Assembly (NCBI RefSeq): GCF_900129885.1
Contig: NZ_FQXE01000005.1
Location: 62,001 to 126,000, forward strand
DNA length: 64,000 nucleotides
Direction of reading: 5' to 3'
DNA from: Pollutimonas bauzanensis
Lineage (GTDB): Bacteria; Pseudomonadota; Gammaproteobacteria; Burkholderiales; Burkholderiaceae_B
Shown here in pieces: positions 49,889 to 58,800 of this stretch. Below the pieces are notes generated by a model that made no database searches, was not told where the DNA came from, and was given only the letters and a program-made list of their open reading frames with translations. Positions within the stretch are counted from its first letter, which is position 1, and every line of letters starts with the position of its first letter. The translations under genes were made by a program, and so were the position numbers.

Positions 49889-50881
49889 ATGAATGGACCG
49901 GCAGCCATGAACGGACCGGTAGCCGGACAGGCGACCGAGGAGCAAATGCAACTCGCGCTCGATTATCCGGCGATGGATAAGGCGTCGATCGAGGGGGTGA
50001 CGCCGCCGCAGACCGCCTCGCCGGCCGGCGCGGCAGGTCCGGAAGTACCGGCAGTACCGGCAGTACCGGCACGCCCGCCGATATCGGCTGTCAGTTCGAC
50101 GCTGCGCATTCCGCTGGCGGCCCGGGCCCTGGGCGATGCGCTGTTTCCTGAAATGGCGGCGGCGGACGCCTACGCCGGGCGGGCGCTCGAGGCCTTGGGC
50201 GACGACGGCCAGCAGTGGCTGAGCGACCGCCATAGCGTCTATGGCGTGCTGGCGCGCACGCGCCGCTTTCGCGAATTGGCTGCCGACTATCTCAGAGGCC
50301 GGCCCGATGGGCATATCGTGAACCTGGGCTGCGGGCTGAGCCACTATGTCCAATGGCTGGACAATGGCCAGGCCACGATGACCGACGCCGACCTGCCCGA
50401 GGTGCTGGCCTTGCGCCGCGCACTTTTGCCGGCGCCCGCCGAGCGTTATTCCCTGAAGGAGCTGGATCTGACCGCGGCGAACTGGTGGGACGGGCTCGGC
50501 CTGCCGGCGGCGCGCAGCGGGGCGCCGGTGTTCCTCTTCAGCGAAGGAGTCTTGATGTATCTGCAGCCGCGCGAGGTCGACGCTGTACTGGCGACATTCG
50601 GCGAGCGCGCGCCTGCGGGATCCCTGTTTGCCTTTGACGCCATCTGCTGGCTGGCGGCCGGACGCGCCAAGCGCCATCCATCGATCAGGCACACCGAGGC
50701 GCAGTTTCACTGGGGGCCGCGCAAGCTGGCCGATTTGCTGCGGCCGCAGCCTCGGCTCAAGCTGTACGCCATACACCGCATCATGGAAGGCTATGGCTTG
50801 CCGTATTCGCTGTTTGCGCCGGTTTTCCGGGCGCTGACGGGCGTGCCGTTTTATGCGCTATATGTGCTTAGTGTCTCGTAG
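49889..50881 (+). CDS. TcmP/LCMT-type SAM-dependent O-methyltransferase
   Basis: The start at 49889 has AGGAG 8 nt upstream and gives 330 aa; in-frame GTG 49784 (overlapping the previous stop) and ATG 49811 are possible but have poorer sites. After about 60 variable residues rich in Met-Asn-Gly-Pro and Val-Pro-Ala repeats comes the leucine-carboxyl-methyltransferase-like fold of the TcmP family: TLRIPLAARALGDALFPE, SVYGVLARTRRF, the SAM-binding IVNLGCGLSHYVQWLDNGQ, the acidic MTDADLPEV and LFSEGVLMYLQPREV. Members methylate carboxylates or hydroxyls of small molecules. Position at the end of the luxR-luxI cluster suggests a quorum-controlled small-molecule pathway together with the condensation-like protein. 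Confidence 0.82.
   Translation: MNGPAAMNGPVAGQATEEQMQLALDYPAMDKASIEGVTPPQTASPAGAAGPEVPAVPAVPARPPISAVSSTLRIPLAARALGDALFPEMAAADAYAGRALEALGDDGQQWLSDRHSVYGVLARTRRFRELAADYLRGRPDGHIVNLGCGLSHYVQWLDNGQATMTDADLPEVLALRRALLPAPAERYSLKELDLTAANWWDGLGLPAARSGAPVFLFSEGVLMYLQPREVDAVLATFGERAPAGSLFAFDAICWLAAGRAKRHPSIRHTEAQFHWGPRKLADLLRPQPRLKLYAIHRIMEGYGLPYSLFAPVFRALTGVPFYALYVLSVS
50044..50070 (+). repeat. Three perfect tandem copies of AGTACCGGC
   Basis: A 9-base unit is repeated three times in frame within the methyltransferase gene, encoding a VPAVPAVPA linker. This is a likely slippage-prone site of length variation that keeps the frame. Confidence 0.85.
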
Positions 50882-50914
50882 GGCGGCAAGGCAGAAATCC
50901 TGCGGAGTAAACAT

Positions 50915-51898
50915 TCAGAAAAGGGGATGGCTGGATGCCTTCAACCCTTGCTGGATGAGCCCGATTCCGATCAGGAAAATACCCGTTCCGCCGATGAGGC
51001 CCAGCACGTCAAAAATGACGCCTGTCCGGCGTTTGGACGATGTTTGCCGCTGAAAAACGCGCAGCATGCCTTGCCGAAGCGTGACGGCCGCTGTTGCCAG
51101 CAGGGCGACGGTCGCTGATGTGCCGAGTGACATGGCCAGCACGGCGGCGATCCCGACCCAGCGCAATCCCAGCGAGTAGGCGACTAGCAGCACGAGTATC
51201 GCCCCCGTGCATGGCCGCATTCCGATCGCCAGGACAATTGGCAGCCCTGTACGCCATGTCAGGGGCTGGTCCATATGCCCGCCGGCCAAACGGTGCAGGC
51301 CCCCGCAATCGGCACAGTACGCTTGCATTTCGCCGCCGCCCGCAAATAAGGAGCCGGCGTGGCGGTTTGGCTGGCGCCACCGGCGATATAGCACCGTCAT
51401 GCTGCGCAAGGCCAGCGCGGCGCCCAGCACCGCGACCAGGGCAAAGCTTATGTTTTCCAATTGGGCTGCGGCACCTTGGGTGCGGCGCAAGGAGTAGCCC
51501 AGCAGGCCAACGACGGCTTCGACGAGCATTACAGCCACGACGCCTTGGACGATGGCCGACAATACCGACAAGAGCAGGCCGCGGCGCAGACGCGTTCGGC
51601 TGGTACCCAGGTAGGTCGCAATCACGGCTTTGCCGTGCCCAGGTCCAGCCGCATGGAAGACGCCGTAAAGCAGGCTTATTCCTATGAGCGGCCAGGTTGC
51701 GGCCCAGCCCTCCTGCGCAACCAGGCGCATGGCGCTGGCAAGCTCCCGGTGCAGCTCGGCTTGCGTGCTCATGAGCCAGGCCAGAAGCTTGCCCCGGACG
51801 TCATAATCACCGGCGCAGACCCATAGCGCGAGGGTCAGGGCGCCCGCTATGCCGCCTCCCGCCAGAACGCGGAAATATCGTCCTTGCGTTATTTGCAT
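50915..51898 (-). CDS. NicO-family nickel/cobalt transporter (RcnA-like)
   Basis: This 327-aa inner-membrane protein has at least six hydrophobic segments and the NicO signatures FHAAGPGHGKAVI and GMRPCTGAILVL. A central hydrophilic loop (about residues 186-210) contains CADCGGLHRLAGGH, a Cys/His-rich stretch that could bind metal. RcnA-type members export Ni and Co, while other NicO proteins import. Its start overlaps the end of the DUF1007 gene by 10 nt, a common pairing in which the DUF1007 protein is thought to be periplasmic. The Zur-like palindrome upstream of the pair suggests zinc control, so zinc transport is also possible. Confidence 0.9.
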   Translation of the reverse strand: MQITQGRYFRVLAGGGIAGALTLALWVCAGDYDVRGKLLAWLMSTQAELHRELASAMRLVAQEGWAATWPLIGISLLYGVFHAAGPGHGKAVIATYLGTSRTRLRRGLLLSVLSAIVQGVVAVMLVEAVVGLLGYSLRRTQGAAAQLENISFALVAVLGAALALRSMTVLYRRWRQPNRHAGSLFAGGGEMQAYCADCGGLHRLAGGHMDQPLTWRTGLPIVLAIGMRPCTGAILVLLVAYSLGLRWVGIAAVLAMSLGTSATVALLATAAVTLRQGMLRVFQRQTSSKRRTGVIFDVLGLIGGTGIFLIGIGLIQQGLKASSHPLF

Positions 51899-52602
51899 TG
51901 AATATGCACCTTCTCCGCGAACAGATCACCAAGATTGTCCTGCGGCGATGCCCCTCGGTCCAGCGCAAACGCGCGCGCAATGGCCTGGGGGGATGGATCG
52001 GGCTGCTTCACGTAGGCCTGGCACCGATATTTCCCTGCGCCCCTGATGGCTGGCGGCTCGTCCTGGCGGTGAGTCATCTGGATGAAATAGCTTGGATCGT
52101 AAACCGAGAACTTTACGGCATAACGCATGGGATCCACGGGTTCGGCAAGCGGAGCGGTAAAGGACAACAGCAGTTGTTGCCCCTTCATTTCGCTTTTGAA
52201 CTGCGTGACAGCGCCGATACGGACGGGGCGTCCGTCCGCCGTGATTCGCATGAAATAGCCATAAGGGCCGAGGTTTTCAATGACCTTGGCGGCGAAATCG
52301 CTGACTGCGGTCGTCTTTTGCGGGCTGTCGATCGCCATTTCATCGATCACAGCCAAAGAGTAGAGGTCATCGAACAGCCATTCTTCTTCAATGGCCGAAA
52401 TCATTCCGTCGGATGACATGATGACGGTGCTGCGCACGTCGATCCAGGCGTGCGGGTGAGCGTGCAGGCTGAATGGGGCAAGCGCCAGGGCAAGCCCCGC
52501 GAGCAGTCCGCGAATGTCGCTTCGGCCTTCAAGCGCCCCCCGGGGCGCGCTCTTGTTTTTGGGTAGCGCTAGGTCAAAAACTTGATTTGCTCCAGAAAAC
52601 AC
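51889..52602 (-). CDS. DUF1007-family exported protein
   Basis: This is a protein of about 237 aa from a GTG start at 52602; the frame is open to an ATG at 52719, but that start would place the signal peptide 85 residues in. The start is uncertain. A hydrophobic segment (LLAGLALALAPFSLHA) is followed by mature HPHAWIDV, the hallmark start of DUF1007 proteins, then EEEWLFDDLYS and a beta-rich C-terminal half with VKFSVYDPSYFIQM. The family is periplasmic, often His-rich at the N-terminus, and is encoded with NicO-type transporters, where it is presumed to bind metal. Here it precedes and overlaps such a gene. Confidence 0.8.
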   Translation of the reverse strand: MFSGANQVFDLALPKNKSAPRGALEGRSDIRGLLAGLALALAPFSLHAHPHAWIDVRSTVIMSSDGMISAIEEEWLFDDLYSLAVIDEMAIDSPQKTTAVSDFAAKVIENLGPYGYFMRITADGRPVRIGAVTQFKSEMKGQQLLLSFTAPLAEPVDPMRYAVKFSVYDPSYFIQMTHRQDEPPAIRGAGKYRCQAYVKQPDPSPQAIARAFALDRGASPQDNLGDLFAEKVHIQCK

Positions 52603-52733
52603 CTTTGGCGGGGCGCCGACGCCGGGTCGGCGCCCCGGATAGTGCGGATATTGTATTGCATCATGTCGGGGTCGAGGGGCGGCGGGTTCGGCCTGGCATT
52701 GACTTCCAAGGCATTGCATTCCTGATTATTTGG

Positions 52734-52747
52734 TATGTTATAACATA
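52734..52747. promoter_or_regulatory. Perfect palindrome resembling a Zur box, in the divergent promoter region
   Basis: TATGTTATAACATA is a perfect 14-bp palindrome containing TGTTATAACA, the core of gammaproteobacterial Zur boxes. It lies 28 bases before the TonB receptor start and upstream of the DUF1007-NicO pair, so one site could repress both directions under zinc sufficiency. Confidence 0.65.
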
Positions 52748-52775
52748 TCATATTTGTATTTCAGGGAGAAATGGC

Positions 52776-54911
52776 ATGAGAGGGAGCAGGGTGGCGCATG
52801 GCGCGCGGCGGCAGGCGGCGCGGCGCGCCGCGGTATCGGTTGTCGCGGCATGCGCCGCGTGGGGCGCGCAGGCCGCCGAGGGTTCCGCCGAACCCCGCGG
52901 CGCCAGTGCCAATGCGGCATTGAGCGCATCGAATCCGCCGCCGGTGCCGCCGGTCGAACTCAACCCCGTGGTGGTGACGGCGACGCGCAGCGCCCAGCGC
53001 CGCGATGAAGTGCCGTCGTCAATGGAGGTCGTCGAAGGCCCGGTGCTCGAGGAAACCGTCGGCAATACCTTCCTCGATCAGCTCAAGAAGAACGCCAGCG
53101 TGGACGTCATCCAGTACCCTAACGGTCTGGCGGGCGTCGGCCTGCGCGGCATGCGGCCGAACTTCGAGTTCACCATCAATCCGCGCACGCTGGTGCTGAT
53201 CGATGGCCGGCCTTCCGGCTCGACCAGCTTCACCACCTTGTCGCCGGAAAGCATCGAGCGCGTCGAGGTGCTCAAGGGCCCCGCGTCATCGCTGTATGGG
53301 GCCTCCGCCATGGGCGGCGTGGTCAATATCATTACCCGGCGCTCCAAGGGTCCCATCGGGGGATCGGTCAGCCTGGGATATGGCTCCTTCGACACGCGTC
53401 AGACGGATTTCTCGCTGGGCGGCTCCCTCTCGGATCGTACGGACTTCGACCTGGCGCTCGGGTACGTGAACCAGAATGGGAACTTCCGTACCGGCGCGGG
53501 CAACAAACGGCCTAATAGCGATTTTCGCCGCACGTCGGGCAAGGCGCGCTTGGGCAGCGACCTGACCGATAGGGTTCGTATTGATGCAACCATCGATTGG
53601 GCCGATCTGAAAAACAATGCGCCCGGCCCCTTGAGCTACAACCCACCCAACGCCTCAGCCAACGAGACCGATAGGCTGGGTGGGGACATACGGCTGACGC
53701 TCACGCCGCCGGATCACTTGATTACCGCGGTGGCCTATGCCTCGCGCGAGAACTACAACTACATTACCGTGCCGGCTTCCGCGCCGCGGTATCGTTCGAG
53801 CAGGACGGAATCCCGGTATCTGGGCTTCCAGCTCCAGGATGTGTGGACACTCGACGAGCGGCATTCCCTGACCTATGGCGCCGACTGGCAGCGCGTCGAG
53901 GCGGATCGCTTCTCCTACAACGCGGCGGAGGGCCGCCTGGCTCCATACAGCCCGAACGAGCGGCGCGACAGCAACGGTATCTTCGCCGAATGGGGCAGCC
54001 GGTGGCTCGATGACCGTCTGATCGTCACGCTGGGCGGCCGCGTGGACTGGATCGAGGCCAGCACGCGCGAAACCCCTTACAAAAGCACCTTTTCTCCCGG
54101 GTCATCCAATTTCACCAGCTTCAACCCGCGCGGCGGGGTGGTTTATAAGCTGACCGACGCATGGCGGGCGCATGGATCGGCGGGCACGGCATTCGCGCCA
54201 CCGCAGGGCAGCGAACTGGCCGGCGAGAACGTGGAGTACGCGGGCAGCCAGCGCCGGGTCAGCCTCGGCAATGCCGGCTTGAACCCCGAACGCAACAAGA
54301 GCTGGGATATCGGGATCGGCTATGCCGACCGCCAAGTCGATGCGGATCTGACCTACTTCGATGCGCGCATCCGTGATCGGATCCGTTCGGTGATTGTGAG
54401 CGACACTCCCACGGAACGCATCAGCAGCTATGAGAACGCGGACGACTCGCGCATGCGCGGGATCGAGGCCCGGCTTGCGGTTGACGCGGGCCAGTGGTTC
54501 GGGCTGCCCGCCGGCCGCCTCGGTATCGCCACCAGCCTTACGCGGTTGATTCAGGCGGAGGACTTCGATGCGGCTGGCGCTGTGCCCATTCGCAACGTGG
54601 CAAAGTGGAAGGGCAATGTTGCGCTGACCGTCAGCGATGGCAACGCCCTGTCGGCCTCCCTGACGGCTCGCCGTGTGGACACGCGCTACGACACCGACAA
54701 CAGCCAGGGCAATATCTACACCGGCGGGCGAGGCGGCTTGTTCGAGAACCAGCCTTTCACAGCGGTCGATTTCAGCGCCCGCTGGAAGGTCACGCCCAAG
54801 GACACGCTGCGCTTCGATGTCGCCAATCTGTTCGATCGCGACTATTACGAGAAGGCTGACTACGTCATGCCCGGCCGAGCCTTTTACCTTCGCTATACGA
54901 GAGCACTATAA
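52776..54911 (+). CDS. TonB-dependent outer-membrane receptor (zinc/metallophore operon)
   Basis: ATG at 52776 with AGGGAG 7 nt upstream gives 711 aa; the open frame before it overlaps the palindrome and is not coding. A signal peptide (about residues 1-33, ending GAQAA), a TonB box (NPVVVTATR), a plug domain (DQLKKNASVDVI, GLRGMRPNFEF, IERVEVLKGPASSLYGASAMGGVVNIITRR) and a beta-barrel ending near FYLRYTRAL are visible. There is no STN domain, so it is a transporter, not a signal transducer. It heads an operon with ExbB-like, DUF2149 and CobN-like genes. This set, together with the Zur-like box, parallels the Pseudomonas aeruginosa PA1922-PA1925 genes, which I recall as induced by zinc depletion. 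The ligand is unknown. Confidence 0.93.
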   Translation: MRGSRVAHGARRQAARRAAVSVVAACAAWGAQAAEGSAEPRGASANAALSASNPPPVPPVELNPVVVTATRSAQRRDEVPSSMEVVEGPVLEETVGNTFLDQLKKNASVDVIQYPNGLAGVGLRGMRPNFEFTINPRTLVLIDGRPSGSTSFTTLSPESIERVEVLKGPASSLYGASAMGGVVNIITRRSKGPIGGSVSLGYGSFDTRQTDFSLGGSLSDRTDFDLALGYVNQNGNFRTGAGNKRPNSDFRRTSGKARLGSDLTDRVRIDATIDWADLKNNAPGPLSYNPPNASANETDRLGGDIRLTLTPPDHLITAVAYASRENYNYITVPASAPRYRSSRTESRYLGFQLQDVWTLDERHSLTYGADWQRVEADRFSYNAAEGRLAPYSPNERRDSNGIFAEWGSRWLDDRLIVTLGGRVDWIEASTRETPYKSTFSPGSSNFTSFNPRGGVVYKLTDAWRAHGSAGTAFAPPQGSELAGENVEYAGSQRRVSLGNAGLNPERNKSWDIGIGYADRQVDADLTYFDARIRDRIRSVIVSDTPTERISSYENADDSRMRGIEARLAVDAGQWFGLPAGRLGIATSLTRLIQAEDFDAAGAVPIRNVAKWKGNVALTVSDGNALSASLTARRVDTRYDTDNSQGNIYTGGRGGLFENQPFTAVDFSARWKVTPKDTLRFDVANLFDRDYYEKADYVMPGRAFYLRYTRAL

Positions 54912-54914
54912 ATC

Positions 54915-55472
54915 ATGGATTTGAAGCACATCCTTGAGCAGGTTTCCCAGCTATTGTTCTATCCGGTCCTGGTCCTGCTCGTAGTCTTGATCGTCTGGAT
55001 GCTTATCGCTTTCGGCATGTTCGTGCGCAGCGCGCTGGGCCGCTGGCGCGGCAGCAGGCCGGCCGTGACGCGCTACACCGGCCAGATCAATGCCGCGGCC
55101 GCGCACGCAAGCAATCACTTGGATATCCGGATCGAACAGGTGCTGGCCCAGGCGGAACACGCCAGCTTGCGCAGCCTTAACGCAGTGCGCTTTGCCGTGC
55201 GCGCCGGCCCATCGCTGGGCCTGATGGGCACGCTGATCCCAATGGCGGCGGCCTTGGACGGCTTGGCGCGCGGCGACCTGCCCGCCCTGGCGGACCACAT
55301 GGTGGTCGCGTTCTCCGCCACCATCGTCGGCATCGCCATCGGCGTATTCGCCCACGTGATCGCCATGATCCGCGAAGGCTGGCAACGCGAGGATCTCGAT
55401 GCGGTCAGATTGCATGCCGAGCGGGTCCTGCGCGCCCACGAGCCGGCCGGGCCCGAAGGGAGCGGCTCATGA
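54915..55472 (+). CDS. MotA/TolQ/ExbB-family proton channel protein
   Basis: This 185-aa protein begins 3 nt after the receptor stop. It has one N-terminal membrane segment (FYPVLVLLVVLIVWMLIAFGMFV) and two more near the C-terminus (RAGPSLGLMGTLIPMAAAL and MVVAFSATIVGIAIGVFAHVI), the layout and GLMGTLIPM motif of the MotA/TolQ/ExbB superfamily. It should energise the receptor of this operon, paired with the DUF2149 protein encoded next, which takes the place of ExbD. The start of the DUF2149 gene overlaps its stop as ATGA. Confidence 0.9.
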   Translation: MDLKHILEQVSQLLFYPVLVLLVVLIVWMLIAFGMFVRSALGRWRGSRPAVTRYTGQINAAAAHASNHLDIRIEQVLAQAEHASLRSLNAVRFAVRAGPSLGLMGTLIPMAAALDGLARGDLPALADHMVVAFSATIVGIAIGVFAHVIAMIREGWQREDLDAVRLHAERVLRAHEPAGPEGSGS

Positions 55473-55825
55473 GGCGCCGCCTTCGCTTCGCGCGCCCCCG
55501 GCCGGAAGTCAGCCGCCACGACGATCCGCTGGCCGGCGTGGCCAACTTGTTCGATGCCAGCCTGGCCTTCATCGTGGCGATGGCGCTCGCTCTCTTTTCC
55601 GTGCTGGGTTCGACCGATATGCTCAGCGCCGATGCCGATTGGACGCTGGCGCGCACGACGCCCGAGGGCGAACTGGAAGTGGTCAGCAAGCATCAGCAGG
55701 AAATCAAGGTCGAGCGGGTCTCGGACCGCAAGCTCTCGGGCCAGGGGCAGCGCCTGGGCACCGCCTACCGGCTGCCCGATGGACAGGTGGTGTATGTGCC
55801 CGAAGAGGAAGGGCGCAAGCCTTGA
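55469..55825 (+). CDS. DUF2149 protein (ExbD-like partner)
   Basis: This 118-aa protein has one membrane segment (ANLFDASLAFIVAMALALFSV), preceded by a basic cytoplasmic start and followed by a short periplasmic domain ending LPDGQVVYVPEE. The DPxxxxANLFDxxLxFxVA pattern, with an Asp at the start of the membrane helix, is the DUF2149 signature and resembles the proton-relay Asp of ExbD. It overlaps the ExbB-like gene and is followed one base after its stop by the CobN-like gene, a conserved order also found in other phyla, so it is best seen as a channel partner for energised metallophore uptake. Confidence 0.88.
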   Translation: MRRRLRFARPRPEVSRHDDPLAGVANLFDASLAFIVAMALALFSVLGSTDMLSADADWTLARTTPEGELEVVSKHQQEIKVERVSDRKLSGQGQRLGTAYRLPDGQVVYVPEEEGRKP

Positions 55826-55826
55826 G

Positions 55827-58800
55827 ATGAGCATGGACAGAAGCCATAGCCGGATGCCCGCCCTTGGCCGCGGGAATGGGAAAATGTCTTTCGATCGCCC
55901 GCCGGGCGACTGGCGCTGGCTCGCCTGGCGCCTGTGGCTGTGCGCCGCAATCTTATGGCTTGCGGGTCTGCCGCCGGCCGCCGCGGCGGATCACGCCGGC
56001 GCGCCTCCGCGCATCGCGGTCATTTCGATAGAACTGGCCCAGCAGCCGACCTTGATGCGCGCGGCCGCTGCGCGCCAGGCGCCGGGGATGGCGATCGATC
56101 TCTTCGGCCTGGGCGGCGGCCAACTGCCGGGCATCGATTCGGTCGATCTGGGCGACTACGACCTGGTCGTGGTGGAAGGTGTGGGCCCCCGGCTGGCGCA
56201 GTACCGCGGGCGCCTGGACGCGGCGGCGCGGCAAACCCATGTTCTGGTTCTCAACGGCGATGAATGGGTGCGCGGCAATGTCGCTCAGGCCGCGGTGCCG
56301 GACGCCATCAGGTATTGGCGCAACGCCACCGTGGAAAACTACACGCGCCTGTTCGATTATCTGGGCGCGCGCCTGCTGGGAATGGGCCGTGAGGTTCGCC
56401 CGCCTATCGAATATCCGGACCGCGCGTTCTACCATCCGGCCCATGCCGGCAGCTTTCCCGACCTGAAGGCCTATCTGGCCTGGATGAAGCAGCGTCGCGG
56501 CGAAGCCGGCGCCGGGCCGCGGGTCGGGATTGTCTTCTACCGCAGCCTCGCGCTGGGCAACAACGCGGCCGTGGTCGATGCGCTGATCTCGGAAACGGAG
56601 CGCCAGGGCGGGCTGCCCGTCCCGCTGTGGCGCAGCGACAGCCACGATACGCTGCGCCTGCTGCGCGGCGCGGACGGCGCGCCGGCCGTGGATGTGCTGG
56701 TTCTGTGCGCAAGCCAGATCGACTATACGGACCACCGGGCGGGCGTGGAAGAGGCCCGGGCATTGGGAGTGGCGGTGCTGGGCTGCACCACCGACTACAG
56801 CCGCGATCCGGCGCAATGGCGCGCCGATCCTGGCGGCTTCGCGCCGGACCGCAGCGGACAGCTCGCGCTGAGCGAGGCCAACGGCATTGTGGAACCCATG
56901 ATGGTCGGGGCGCGCGTCGTGCGCGAGGATGGCGCCGTGGTGCACCAGCCCATCGCCGAGCAGGTTTCGTGGCGTGTGGCGCGGGCGCTGGCCTGGGCGC
57001 GCCTGCATCGTCAGTCCAACGCCGGCAAGCGGCTGGTGATTGCCTATCATAGCGAAGCGGCCGACCAGGCCGATGTCGGCAGCGATCCCGACAGCTATCT
57101 CGATGCGCAGGCCAGCCTGGCCGCGCTGCTGCGCCGCCTGCGCGAGGAAGGCTATGACGTCGGCGACGAACCGCTGCCCGGCGCGCAGGCGCTGGCCCGC
57201 CGCATGGCGCGCGACGGCGCCAACGTCAGTGCCGGCTTGTGGGGAAGCGACGGTCACAGCGGCGAGGCCGACGCGCAAGCCAAGGACGCTCGCGCCGAAC
57301 TGGCCCGCAGGCTGGCCGAGGGCAGCGCGGTGGCGATTCCGGAATCCGAATATCTGTTGTGGTACCGTCGATTGCCGCCGGCGTTGCGCGCCGCGACCGA
57401 GTCGCGTTGGGGGCCGCCGCCCGGGCGCATCATGGTCTACACCGACGATGCCGGCAAGCGCTCTCTCGTCATTCCGGTCTTGCGTTTTGGCAAGGTGGCG
57501 CTGGCGCCGCATCCGGTGTGGGGCTACCTCCAGGACGCCGGGGCGCTGGCCTCCACGGATGCCTTGCCGCCGCATCATCAATATATCGCGTTCTATCTCT
57601 GGATGGCGCGCGCCTACCACGCGGACGCCTATGTTCCGCTCTTTACGCAGTTGTCGCTCATGCCAGGCAAGCAGCAAGGCCCGGCGCGCGACGACTGGAT
57701 CGGCACGCTGATCGGCGACCTGCCTCACATTCAGCCGACGCCGCTGCAGGCCAATGGCGGCATCGGCAACAAGCGGCGCGCCAACGCGGCGACGATAGGC
57801 TTCATGCCCCCGCTCGCGCAGGCCGGCCTGCCGCCCGCGCTCGCGGCGCTGCAAAAGCAGCTGGAAACGGCCGCGCAAACAAGGCAAGGTGATCCCGCCA
57901 GGCAGGCACTGCGCAGCGCGGCGCAGCCGCATGCGCGGGAGCTCGGTCTGGACCCCCTGCGCGCCGCCTGGGCGGACCTGGAAACGCGCCTGCGCGGGTA
58001 TCTCGGCGAAGTCGCGGCATCGGTGATGCCGGTTGGAGGCCATGTGCTGGGCCAGGCGCCGGACGCGGATACGGCCGCGCGCATGGTGCACGCCATGCTG
58101 GCCGGCGACACGGGCAAGCCGCCCGCCCTGGACGTGGTTCGCGCCGTCATGGCCGGCGGCGCGGCGCGGCCGCCTTCGGCGCTCACTACGCGCATCGAGG
58201 ACTATGCCGCGCGCATCGCCGCGGCCCCGCGTGAAATCGATGCGCTGCTGGACGCGCTGGACGGCCGCTATGTCGAGCCGGGGCCGATGGCCGATGCCCT
58301 GCGCAATCCCGATGCGCTGCCGCCCGGCCGCAATCCCTACACCTTCGCCACCCGCCGCCTGCCGACGGCGCAGGCCTGGGAGACCGGAGCGCGCCTGGCC
58401 GATGAACTGATCGAGACCTATCGGAGCGAGCATGGCAGCCCGCCCCGCAAGGTGGCCTTCGTGCTGTGGTCGGTCGAATCCACACAGAACGAAGGCGCCA
58501 TTGAAGCGCAGATCCTGCGGCTGCTGGGCGCCCGGCCTGTGTGGAACCCGCGCGGCGAGGTAGTCGATGTCGCGCTGGATGATCGCGCCGCGCTGGGCCG
58601 CCCGCGCGTGGATGTGCTGGTCACGACGTCCGGCACCTATAGGGATCACTTCCGCGACAAGATCGCGATGCTCGACAAGGCCGTGCGGCTGGCGGCCGCC
58701 GCGCGGGAAAGCGATAACGCCGTGCGCGCCGGCAGCCTGGCGGTCGAGCAGGGACTGCGCGCGGCCGGTGTGAGCGCCGAGGAGGCCAGGCGGCGCGCCG

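Noticed and set aside
50044-50070. CRISPR-like direct repeats
   Set aside because: Units are nine bases, contiguous without spacers, and inside a coding region.
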